Below are positions 35,461-43,894 of a DNA stretch of 64,000 bases, in pieces. The translations under genes and the position numbers were made by a program. The DNA is from an uncultured Apibacter sp. (lineage in GTDB: Bacteria; Bacteroidota; Bacteroidia; Flavobacteriales; Weeksellaceae), in the NCBI GenBank assembly GCA_945280365.1, contig CALYQD010000002.1:124001-188000 (forward strand), written 5' to 3'. The notes under the pieces are model-generated. The model saw only the letters and a program-made list of their open reading frames with translations, was not told the DNA's origin and did not search any database. Position 1 is the stretch's first letter. Every line of letters starts with the position of its first letter.

Positions 35461-36225
35461 TTATTGTTTTTCTGTCAGATATTTCCAATATCTTTTTGGC
35501 ATATGTTGTTTTTGTTTCTTTAGATTAATTCGTTCTTTAATGGTTAACGCCTGATAGTATTTTTTCCATGATTCCTGAAAGAGTACTTCTTTAGAATCCA
35601 ATAAACTTTCATTGATTGAATCTTTGCTGAAATATTCATTATCTCTTTCTAGCGTCATTTGAATAACCTCTTTACTATCATAATAAAATCCATAATCACG
35701 TTTTAAATCATAAATAATCCAAGACTGAAAAGAAAATCGATCTTTAAAATGCGGAATAGCCAGCGGTAAACTATTGTAAATGGGATACACAGGAGCAAAA
35801 TAGATTCCGTCTTTGGATTTTTTAAATCGAACAAATTGTTTCCAATTATATCCTTCTTTATAGACTTTTTTAGCTAAATTATGGGCTTGAATTATTACAT
35901 CGTCACCAAAATCGGTATGACCGGCAAATTTGCTATCAATGGCTTTTTTAATATATTTAAATAGTAACCAATCTCTTTCATCTTGCTCCGACAGCCAAAC
36001 TGCATGAATAATGTTAAGTGATTCTTTAGACATTTTTTTCTTTAGATAATTCCATACTTTTACTACAATCTCTTCTCTTGTTTGTATCTCTAATAATTGG
36101 TCGATAAATAAAGGAGGAATATCTCCTAATTTTATAAGCATCTCTGGAAATAATTTCTTTTGATATGCCTCAAAAATTACACATAAAAGCCCATCTAACG
36201 TCTTATCATAAGAAAATAGTATCAT
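35461..36225 (-). CDS. DUF4130 / TIGR03915-type DNA metabolism protein
   Basis: 254 aa soluble protein of the DUF4130 family (probable DNA metabolism protein, the partner of the radical SAM protein next door). Visible family traits: N-terminal YDKTLDGLLCVIFEAY, the central HAVWLSEQDERDWLLFKYIKKA, and the C-terminal FVRFKKSKDGIYFAPVYPIYNSLPLAIPHFKDRFSFQSWIIYDLKRDYGFYYD. In other genomes this domain is fused to a uracil-DNA-glycosylase-like domain; here that domain is absent. It lies 14 bp after the radical SAM gene, so they form one operon. Function is not established experimentally as far as I know. Confidence 0.85.
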   Translation of the reverse strand: MILFSYDKTLDGLLCVIFEAYQKKLFPEMLIKLGDIPPLFIDQLLEIQTREEIVVKVWNYLKKKMSKESLNIIHAVWLSEQDERDWLLFKYIKKAIDSKFAGHTDFGDDVIIQAHNLAKKVYKEGYNWKQFVRFKKSKDGIYFAPVYPIYNSLPLAIPHFKDRFSFQSWIIYDLKRDYGFYYDSKEVIQMTLERDNEYFSKDSINESLLDSKEVLFQESWKKYYQALTIKERINLKKQKQHMPKRYWKYLTEKQ

Positions 36226-36239
36226 TATTTTTTTAAATT

Positions 36240-37496
36240 TTAAGGAAAAAATAAAGAAATCTGATTGGTGTTTTTAACAGTATTTTTTTTATTTACAAGA
36301 ATTTTCTTTAAATAAGCAGGTGTAGTTTCATTAATGGTGATTCCTGAGGAATCTCTACATGTAATGAAATATTGCGCCCTTTTTATAATAACTCCGATTT
36401 TTTTTAGTTGATATAAATCTAATTTACCAAATTTCCGTGATGCTATAATTAATTTGGCTGACTTAATTCCTATACCAGGCACACGCAATATCTGCCGATA
36501 CTCTGCATTATTAATATCAATAGGAAACATTTCGGGATGACGAAGTGCCCAAGCTAGTTTGGGATCGACATCTAGATCGAGATTAGGATTTTTTTCATCA
36601 ATAATTTCTTCTGCCGAAAATTGATAAAATCTCATCAGCCAATCCGCCTGGTATAGTCTATTTTCCCTTACTAAGGGAGCTTGTTGCAAAACGGGAAGCC
36701 GAGTGTCATAAGAATTAACAGGTATGAATCCTGAATAGTAGACTCTTCTCATACTTGATTGCATATATAAAAGTGAGGAAACCCTTAATATATCTTGATC
36801 CGTCTCGTTGGTTGCCCCTATAATCATCTGTGTGCTCTGCCCTGCCGGAGTAAATCGGGGAATTGATTTATATTTTTTCTTTTCTTCCTTATATTCGAGA
36901 ACTCCGTTCTGAATATATTTCATGGGGGCAAAGACGCTTTTGTGATCTTTTTCGGGGGCTAAAAATTTGAGGTTTTTCTCTGTAGGAATTTCTATATTCA
37001 CGCTGAGTCTATCCGCATATAGTCCTGCTTGTGTTACTAATTCTTTACTGGCTCCCGGAATGCTTTTCATATGAATATAACCATTATATCTATGCACCGT
37101 ACGCAATTCCTTGATTACCCGAATCATTCTTTCCATGGTATGATCGGGACTTTTAACTACTCCTGAGCTTAAAAACAAACCTTCTATATAATTTCTTTTA
37201 TAAAATTCCAATGTTAGTTCCACCAGTTCTTTTACACTGAATGCAGTACGTTTTATATCGTTACTTTTACGACTTATGCAATAGGCACAATCGTACATGC
37301 AATAATTGGTCATCATTATTTTCAGCAAAGAAATGCATCTTCCGTCATCGGTAAATGTATGGCATATTCCCGAAAAAGAAGTTGAGCCTATACCCCCTAC
37401 TGCACTCTTCCTTCTAGCACCGCTTGAGGAACAAGAAACATCATATTTGGCTGATTCTGCTAATGTTGCGAGCTTATTGATGATTTGTTCTTTCAT
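36240..37496 (-). CDS. putative DNA modification/repair radical SAM protein (TIGR03916-type)
   Basis: 418 aa radical SAM enzyme of the family linked to uracil-DNA-glycosylase-like proteins. The cluster motif CMYDCAYC (CX3CX2C) lies in MMTNYCMYDCAYCISRKSND. Upstream is the family-typical YDVSCSSSGARR and GICHTFTDDGRCISLLKIMMTN. Near the C-terminus a helix-hairpin-helix (ILRVPGIGIKSAKLII) gives a DNA-binding element. The track start at 37505 is a TTG; the ATG at 37496 (MKEQIINKLATLAESAKYD) is preferred. It forms an operon with the DUF4130 gene. Substrate and chemistry are unknown. Confidence 0.88.
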   Translation of the reverse strand: MKEQIINKLATLAESAKYDVSCSSSGARRKSAVGGIGSTSFSGICHTFTDDGRCISLLKIMMTNYCMYDCAYCISRKSNDIKRTAFSVKELVELTLEFYKRNYIEGLFLSSGVVKSPDHTMERMIRVIKELRTVHRYNGYIHMKSIPGASKELVTQAGLYADRLSVNIEIPTEKNLKFLAPEKDHKSVFAPMKYIQNGVLEYKEEKKKYKSIPRFTPAGQSTQMIIGATNETDQDILRVSSLLYMQSSMRRVYYSGFIPVNSYDTRLPVLQQAPLVRENRLYQADWLMRFYQFSAEEIIDEKNPNLDLDVDPKLAWALRHPEMFPIDINNAEYRQILRVPGIGIKSAKLIIASRKFGKLDLYQLKKIGVIIKRAQYFITCRDSSGITINETTPAYLKKILVNKKNTVKNTNQISLFFP

Positions 37497-37502
37497 ACAT
37501 AA

Positions 37503-37510
37503 CAAAATTA
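37503..37510 (-). promoter_or_regulatory. candidate -7 element for the radical SAM-DUF4130 operon
   Basis: Minus-strand TAATTTTG fits TAnnTTTG and ends 6 nt before the ATG at 37496, implying a very short leader. The nearest upstream TTG is 27 nt away, outside the usual range. Confidence 0.3.
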
Positions 37511-37748
37511 CTAATCCTATTTTTTTTTATGAAATTTCAAATCATAAAAGAAACATAAATATTTAATAAACAATAACTTAAATTAAAAATATTTCCGTAA
37601 GTTTCTAAAGGAAACCAAGGAATATTATATGCCTTAATTTTTACTTAATAGTGTACCATTTTAACATATATAAGCCTATAAGCAATCCTCTTAAAAATAA
37701 TATATATCTGAAACGAGTTATTAAATAAATATTATAAAATTTAAGTAA

Positions 37749-38888
37749 TTAATGATCATGCTCAGACTCTATCTCGCCGGATTGGAGATAGTATACTCCT
37801 TTTATCACCAATTCTTGCTGAGAATTGAAATTTAAAATCTCTATGAAATCATCATTTGATCTTCCTATTTTTATTTCTTTTCGTTCTACATGATTTCCTT
37901 TTTTTATAAAAATATATGATTTTTCGTCCTCTTCGAATACAGCCTCTTTAGGTACTGTTAGCACATCTTTAGATTTATTGATTATATAAGCATTTACAAA
38001 TCTTTTCTCATAAAAATCAGTTGGTGGTAATTTCGTTTGAATATCTGCATGAACCTGTATGGTATTATTTTCGGTATTCGTTACTTTTCCTATAATATGA
38101 ATTTTACTTTTAATTAAAGTTTCAATTTCAGGTAGAGTAAATTCTACAGCTTGCCCTACATATAAAGATGAGGCATATTTGGACGGAACGTTTAATTCAA
38201 CATGCAATTTATCTTGATTTATTATCAAGAAAAGTTCATCGGCGGTACTTATTTGCTTACCGGGAGAAATTTCTTCTGCTTGTACATATCCACTTATAGG
38301 ACTTAATATTTTTAATTCCGGATTAATTTTACCTGTCTTGATTATAAAATTTGGCATAAACCCTAATAAGTGTAGTTCTGATCTCAAGCTTTCATATTCT
38401 GCAGTTGAGACTTGATAGGCAGCTAGAGATTGTTCGTAAGATTTTTTACTGGTTGCATCTCCTTCTAATAATGTCTTTTTTCGCTGGTAATCTTTGTATG
38501 CTAAATTCATCGTATAATAACTTTCTAAAAATTGTTTTTGCAATGTTATAAATGAAGGGTTATTTATAGTTGCTAATTCTTGCCCTTTATGTACATAATC
38601 TCCGGTAATAAAATTTATTTTCTCAATAAATCCATCTATTTTACTGTGGATGGATGCTTTATTTTCTGGAAGAGCATGTATAATACCAGTAACCATTATT
38701 TTTGATTCAATGGAACGCAACTCTGCTTTGCCGAATTCTATCCCATTAGTTTTGATCATCTCATCGTTTAAAGTTATTTTGGAATGCTCTTGGATATCTT
38801 CTTGATAGTGCTCTTTATTTTTTGAGGAACATGAATAACAAAGTATTGTTACAGTGTAAAATATATTTATGTATGTTGATATTTTCAT
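37749..38888 (-). CDS. RND efflux periplasmic adaptor lipoprotein (CusB/CzcB-like)
   Basis: 379 aa membrane-fusion protein linking an inner-membrane RND pump to an outer-membrane channel. It begins with a lipoprotein-type signal (TILCYSCSS), then the barrel-sandwich half-motif ASIHSKIDGFIEKINFITGDYVHKGQELATI, an alpha-helical hairpin (about residues 115-170), the second half-motif KILSPISGYVQAEEISPGKQIS, and a beta-barrel plus membrane-proximal domain ending in an acidic/His tail ESEHDH. It lies 10 bp downstream of the pump gene. A heavy-metal substrate is inferred from the pump. Confidence 0.9.
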   Translation of the reverse strand: MKISTYINIFYTVTILCYSCSSKNKEHYQEDIQEHSKITLNDEMIKTNGIEFGKAELRSIESKIMVTGIIHALPENKASIHSKIDGFIEKINFITGDYVHKGQELATINNPSFITLQKQFLESYYTMNLAYKDYQRKKTLLEGDATSKKSYEQSLAAYQVSTAEYESLRSELHLLGFMPNFIIKTGKINPELKILSPISGYVQAEEISPGKQISTADELFLIINQDKLHVELNVPSKYASSLYVGQAVEFTLPEIETLIKSKIHIIGKVTNTENNTIQVHADIQTKLPPTDFYEKRFVNAYIINKSKDVLTVPKEAVFEEDEKSYIFIKKGNHVERKEIKIGRSNDDFIEILNFNSQQELVIKGVYYLQSGEIESEHDH

Positions 38889-38898
38889 GATCGATAAA

Positions 38899-41800
38899 TT
38901 AATTTTGTTGGGTTAAATAGTTAAGTTCAATCAGAGTTTGATTATAGGTATTTACTAAATCCAAATAGGTATTTTGCGACTCTAAAGAGGATCTTAATAT
39001 GCTGCAATATTGCAGGTAGTCAATTTCTCCGTAACGATATTTTATGTCTGCTATTCCGATCATTTTTTTTGAATCTTCGAGATGGGAAGTTCCAAATATG
39101 TTTAATTCATTATTAATCAGTTTCTGCTGCTCTTTTAGCTGCTTTATCCTTAAGTTTATACTTCGTTTGGTTTGTTCTTTCTGATATTCGACATTTTTAT
39201 TTTCCAGTAAGGTTTGTTCTTTCAGCTTTTTATAATCATTATTAAATAAGGGGATGTTTACGCTAACTACTCCTGCATAGTAGCTGTAATTATTTTCTAT
39301 GCTTTGCATCAATCCTCCAATGGATAGTTCCGGTAATCTTTTGGATTTTTCCCAAGCTAACATTTTATTGTTGCGCTCCTTTTCTTTTTCAAATTCATAC
39401 AAATATTTATAATTTATACTGTCTGAAATAGAATTATTCTGCATTTGGTGGAATCTCTCCAACGGCTCTAATTTTTCATTCGCATTTATTCCACATAAGT
39501 TATATATATTATTTTCAATGTTTATATTTTCTTGTTCATTTATGATCTTTTGCTGTATTATTTGTTCCAACTCTGCCTTAAAAAATTGTTTTTCCATATA
39601 ATCTGTTTCTCCTTTTTCATAACTAAACTGAGCCTTTTTTAGTCCTTCTTTATATAAGGAATCCATTTGGGTAAATAATTTTCTTTTTTCAATAAGGTAA
39701 ACCCATTGGTTATATAGTTGTTCGAGCTGAAAAATTATTATGTGTTTTTGTAAGGAAGATTTTGCCGTTAACCATTCTACGCGACTATCCATAAAATTCT
39801 TCTTTTTTCCATATGAAAATAGATTTCCAAAATCTTGGCCGATTTCCCATTGATAATCTGATTCTCTACTGTTAAATTGCCCATATCCTACCTTCATTGA
39901 AGTCGAATTGAGCGAATAAGCATATTTCTTTTCCAATTTTTCTTTTTGAATCTGTAATTCTCTATTTTTCAATTCAATATTTTCTTTATAAGCCAGATCT
40001 ATAAGATTGGAAAGCGATACTTTTGTTTGAGCTTTTCCTGAATATATGCATCCTAAAAAAATTACTATCGAAATGATTATTTTAGGATTTATCTTCTTTT
40101 TAAACCTCTTATTTTCTAAAATGTAATATAAGGCCGGGACTATTAATAAAGTTAATAAGGTAGATGTAAACAACCCTCCTATTACTACGGTAGCTAAAGG
40201 TCTTTGTACTTCAGCACCATTAGATGTTGATAAAGCCATAGGAAAAAAGCCTAGGGTAGCCACCATTGCAGTCATAAACACAGGTCGTAATCGATTTCCC
40301 CCCCCTACTTTTATTATTTCCTGAAGAGAAGTATATTTACCTGAATTTTTTAAATAATTTAACTCACTTACCAAAACTATTCCGTTTAGAACGGCAACGC
40401 CGAAAAGGGCTATAAAACCAACGCCTGCCGAAATACTAAAAGGCAACCCTCTTATCCACAACGCAATAATCCCTCCAATCGATGCTAAAGGGACTGCTGA
40501 AAAAATCAATAACGCATCTTTAATACTCTTAAAAGTTATATATAAGAGTAAGAGTATTATGGATAAAGCAATAGGAATTGCAATACTCAGTCGTGAAGAG
40601 GCTTCTTTAAGATTTTTAAATGCTCCTCCATATTCAATTCTATAACCTGGAGGCAATTTGATGGCGGTGTTTAACCTTGATTGAATATCTTGAACTAAGG
40701 ATGTTATGTCTGCCCCACGAACATTTATTCCAATATTTATTTTTCTTTGCGCCTGTTCTCTTGAAATTAGCATAGGGCCGGTCTCATACTTTACGGATGC
40801 AACTTCAGAAACTGGAATTAGATTTTTAGTAGCAGTACGTACATGTAATTGTTCTAAACTCAAATTTTTTCTATATTTTTCATCTAAACGTATTACTAAA
40901 TCGAAACGTCGTTCTCCTTCTACAATAGTCCCTGCTTTTAATCCCGCCACTGAAGATTGTATGATTAGATTTAACGTGTTTACGTCTAATCCATATTGGG
41001 CTAATTTGTTACGATCATAGGTAATTTCCATTTGCTTGAGACCTTCTGTTTGTTCTACTTTTACATCTGATGCTCCTTCTATTTTTTTTATTATTTGAGA
41101 AGCTCGATCTGCTATTTTTTTTAATTCTACTGCATCTTCTCCGAATATTTTAATGACAATATCCGCTTTTGCTCCTGTCATTAATTCATTAAATCTTAAC
41201 TGTATGGGCTGAGAAAATTCAAATGAAGCCCCTAGCACTGATGACAGCTTATCTTTGATTTTATTAGCCAATTCTTCTTGTGTTTGAGCTGAAACCCATT
41301 TATCTTTTTCTTTTAAAATAATCATGATATCTGAATCTTCTATTCCCATAGGATCGGTAGGAACTTCGGCGGTTCCTATTTTTGATATCACATGAATAAC
41401 TTCTGGAAAATTATTTTTTATAATTTTTTCTATTTTATTGGTAGTCTTAATACTTTCCTCTAAGGAACTCCCGGGCTGAATGCTCATTTGCATAGCTATG
41501 TTTCCTTCTTGTAAGGTGGGAACAAACTCAGCCCCCATATTTTTGAAAATAAATATGGAAAAAAGCCAAATTATTAGGACTACACCTACTACTTTATAAG
41601 GTATTTTTAATACTTTCTCCAATATAGGGAGATAAACTGATTTTAGTTTATCCATAATTTTATCTGCATAAGTTATTTTATATACAATATCTTTTTTAAT
41701 AAAAAGTGTTGTCATTACAGGTACATAGGTTAAGGAAAGCAGTAGTGCTCCAAGTATAGCAAAACTTACAGCCATAGCCATAGGCCTAAACATTTTGCCT

Positions 41801-43206
41801 TCAATTCCCGTTAAAGACATTACCGGAATAAAAACCAATATGATTATCAGAATTCCAAATGCTGCCGATTTATAAATTTCTCCTGTAGTTTTACCTACAA
41901 TTCCATCTAATTGTTTTTGGGTGATATTTTTTCCTAAGTATTTTGTATGCAAGACATAAATAACAGATTCTACAATAATAATAGCGCCGTCTACAACAAT
42001 ACCAAAATCTATTGCTCCTAAAGACAGCAAATTGGCAGACACTCCAAAAATGTTCATCATTATTAAGGCAAATAATAAGGAAAGTGGTATGATTGAGGCT
42101 ACGATAAGACCTGCTCTTATATTTCCCAATAAAATAATCACAACAAAAATTACTATTATTCCGCCTTCAATTAAATTTTTTTTAACTGTTGAAATAGTTT
42201 TTTCAATGAGATGGGATCTATCTAGATATATATATATATCTAAACCTTCAGGTAAGGTGGTCTTAACTTGATTAATCCTTTCTTTTACGTTTCGGACAGT
42301 CTTATAGGAATTTTCTCCTTTCAACATTAAAGTTATTCCTCCAACCACTTCTCCTTTTCCGTCCATGGTCATTGCTCCGAATCTTTGGGCGGATGCATAG
42401 GTTACTTCCGCTATATCTGATATTTTTATGGGAACTTGTTCCTTTACTGCTACTACTATATTTTTTATATCTTGAAGGTTTTTTAACATTCCGTTTGTTC
42501 TGATATAAAATAAATTGTGCTGTTTTTCAATATATCCTGATCCTGAATTCTGATTATTTTTTTCCAGCACATTATAAACTTCTTCTAAGGTAATTCCATA
42601 GCTTTGTAATACAATAGGATCAATTCCTACTTCATATTCTTTTACTTTTCCTCCGAAACTTGAAATTTCAATGATACCCTCAATTCCATTAAGCTGTTTT
42701 TTTATTATCCAATCCTGAATTGTTCGTAAATCTTCCAAAGTGTAATCCGATTCAAAACCAGGCTTAACTTTAATTACATATTGACAAATCTCTCCTAGCC
42801 CTGTAGTTATAGGCATTAGTTGTGGTTCACCTATTCCGTTAGGAATTTCATTTTTAGTGATATCTATTTGTTCTTTTACTAATTGTCTTGCTCGTAGTAC
42901 TGGAATATTTTCTTTAAATACTACAGTTATTATGGATAAGCCAAATCTTGATATAGATCTTACTTCAATCGCTCCAGGTATATTCCTTAATTCTGATTCC
43001 AGAGGTATGGTTATTAATTGCTCGACTTCTTGTGGGGCTAATGTGGGAGAGGTAGTAACTACCTGTACTTGATTATTGGTAATGTCGGGAGTAGCGTCTA
43101 TAGGTATGGTCTGTATCGAATACAAACCACCTGTTAGTAAAGCTACTACACCAATGGCTACCCATAATTTATATTTTATTGATAACTCAATTATAGCTTG
43201 AAACAT
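38899..43206 (-). CDS. CusA/CzcA heavy-metal RND pump fused to a TolC-like outer-membrane factor
   Basis: One 1435-codon frame encodes two proteins of a tripartite metal exporter. Residues 1 to about 1035 are a complete HME-RND pump: 12 transmembrane segments, TIPIDATPDITNNQVQV near the N-terminus, and the TM4 proton-relay motif DFGIVVDGAIIIVE, which matches the divalent-cation type (DFGx3DGAx3VE). A basic plus hydrophobic segment, RFKKKINPKIIISIVIFLGCIYSGKAQ, follows at about 1034-1060 and looks like a signal peptide. Residues 1061-1435 are a TolC-family outer-membrane factor (SLSNLIDLAYKENIELKNRELQIQ, then coiled-coil repeats, LSIGGLMQ). Similar long CusA proteins occur in other Bacteroidota. 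Likely substrates Zn, Co, Ni or Cd; Cu/Ag less likely. Confidence 0.92.
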   Translation of the reverse strand: MFQAIIELSIKYKLWVAIGVVALLTGGLYSIQTIPIDATPDITNNQVQVVTTSPTLAPQEVEQLITIPLESELRNIPGAIEVRSISRFGLSIITVVFKENIPVLRARQLVKEQIDITKNEIPNGIGEPQLMPITTGLGEICQYVIKVKPGFESDYTLEDLRTIQDWIIKKQLNGIEGIIEISSFGGKVKEYEVGIDPIVLQSYGITLEEVYNVLEKNNQNSGSGYIEKQHNLFYIRTNGMLKNLQDIKNIVVAVKEQVPIKISDIAEVTYASAQRFGAMTMDGKGEVVGGITLMLKGENSYKTVRNVKERINQVKTTLPEGLDIYIYLDRSHLIEKTISTVKKNLIEGGIIVIFVVIILLGNIRAGLIVASIIPLSLLFALIMMNIFGVSANLLSLGAIDFGIVVDGAIIIVESVIYVLHTKYLGKNITQKQLDGIVGKTTGEIYKSAAFGILIIILVFIPVMSLTGIEGKMFRPMAMAVSFAILGALLLSLTYVPVMTTLFIKKDIVYKITYADKIMDKLKSVYLPILEKVLKIPYKVVGVVLIIWLFSIFIFKNMGAEFVPTLQEGNIAMQMSIQPGSSLEESIKTTNKIEKIIKNNFPEVIHVISKIGTAEVPTDPMGIEDSDIMIILKEKDKWVSAQTQEELANKIKDKLSSVLGASFEFSQPIQLRFNELMTGAKADIVIKIFGEDAVELKKIADRASQIIKKIEGASDVKVEQTEGLKQMEITYDRNKLAQYGLDVNTLNLIIQSSVAGLKAGTIVEGERRFDLVIRLDEKYRKNLSLEQLHVRTATKNLIPVSEVASVKYETGPMLISREQAQRKINIGINVRGADITSLVQDIQSRLNTAIKLPPGYRIEYGGAFKNLKEASSRLSIAIPIALSIILLLLYITFKSIKDALLIFSAVPLASIGGIIALWIRGLPFSISAGVGFIALFGVAVLNGIVLVSELNYLKNSGKYTSLQEIIKVGGGNRLRPVFMTAMVATLGFFPMALSTSNGAEVQRPLATVVIGGLFTSTLLTLLIVPALYYILENKRFKKKINPKIIISIVIFLGCIYSGKAQTKVSLSNLIDLAYKENIELKNRELQIQKEKLEKKYAYSLNSTSMKVGYGQFNSRESDYQWEIGQDFGNLFSYGKKKNFMDSRVEWLTAKSSLQKHIIIFQLEQLYNQWVYLIEKRKLFTQMDSLYKEGLKKAQFSYEKGETDYMEKQFFKAELEQIIQQKIINEQENINIENNIYNLCGINANEKLEPLERFHQMQNNSISDSINYKYLYEFEKEKERNNKMLAWEKSKRLPELSIGGLMQSIENNYSYYAGVVSVNIPLFNNDYKKLKEQTLLENKNVEYQKEQTKRSINLRIKQLKEQQKLINNELNIFGTSHLEDSKKMIGIADIKYRYGEIDYLQYCSILRSSLESQNTYLDLVNTYNQTLIELNYLTQQN

Positions 43207-43420
43207 GTTTTATTATTTTTTAATTATGTATAAAATGATATTATTACATTTTTAGCTTTCTAAAAAAAATTTACATAATTTCCAATCACCGATCTTCATT
43301 CTATAGATCTGTGTCATATAAATGAAGATTTATTATTTGTTGTAGCAATTATTATTTTAGAAGTAAAATTTATATTCTATTTAATTTACTCCTATTTCTA
43401 AATGGATAATTATGAAATTT

Positions 43421-43825
43421 CTAAATAAATGTAAAAGGAGGAGCCCTTAAAGGATTTTCTAACTGATTTTCAGTTGAAGTATTTGAAAAGGTATAATAAT
43501 GTTTTACATGTTTTTTTTCCGGATTTTTTAAACAAAAGTTAACGTTTAAAAAAAAATCGGGATTTATAAAAATGAGTTTTTGAAAAATTTCATAGTCTGT
43601 AGTGGATAATTTGAATTCATCCAAATTATTTTCCCCTAGATCGATGTGTTTAATAAGATCCTCAAGCTGATTAAATATATTTGAAGATTGATTTTCTTCT
43701 GAATCAACAAAAATACAGTTATGAAGCGTAAATTCAAACTCAACCTTATGCTGATGCGGCACAAAGGCATGCACTACAATTAATAATGTAGCAAATATTA
43801 TTGATATTTCCCTTATTAATTTCAA
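43421..43825 (-). CDS. small exported His-containing protein heading the metal-efflux operon
   Basis: 134 aa protein with an N-terminal signal-peptide-like segment (KLIREISIIFATLLIVVHAFV) followed by PHQHK, two cysteines, and a C-terminal ENPLRAPPF motif. Small proteins of this look, with histidines just after the signal peptide, often precede CusA-type pumps in Bacteroidota. A periplasmic metal-binding or sensing role is inference. It must start at a TTG: an in-frame TAA lies immediately upstream and no early ATG exists. 214 bp separate it from the pump gene, so cotranscription is likely but not certain. Confidence 0.7.
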   Translation of the reverse strand: MKLIREISIIFATLLIVVHAFVPHQHKVEFEFTLHNCIFVDSEENQSSNIFNQLEDLIKHIDLGENNLDEFKLSTTDYEIFQKLIFINPDFFLNVNFCLKNPEKKHVKHYYTFSNTSTENQLENPLRAPPFTFI

Positions 43826-43831
43826 TTATAA

Positions 43832-43839
43832 CAAATATA
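43832..43839 (-). promoter_or_regulatory. candidate -7 promoter element for the metal-efflux operon
   Basis: Minus-strand TATATTTG matches TAnnTTTG exactly and ends 6 nt before the TTG start at 43825, so the transcript would be nearly leaderless. No clear -33 TTG. Confidence 0.4.
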
Positions 43840-43894
43840 AATATTTAATTTGTTAAAAGCTATATTTTATATCTTATTTTATTATAAGATAATT

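Noticed and set aside
42032-42271. Plus-strand ORFs inside the RND pump gene, with a TATATATATA stretch near 42226
   Set aside because: Shadows of a well-supported minus-strand gene; the TA run encodes part of the pump.
38899-43206. Frameshift or assembly error joining the pump and TolC genes
   Set aside because: The frame is uninterrupted, both halves are complete and similar long CusA proteins are known in this phylum, so a real fusion is the simpler reading.
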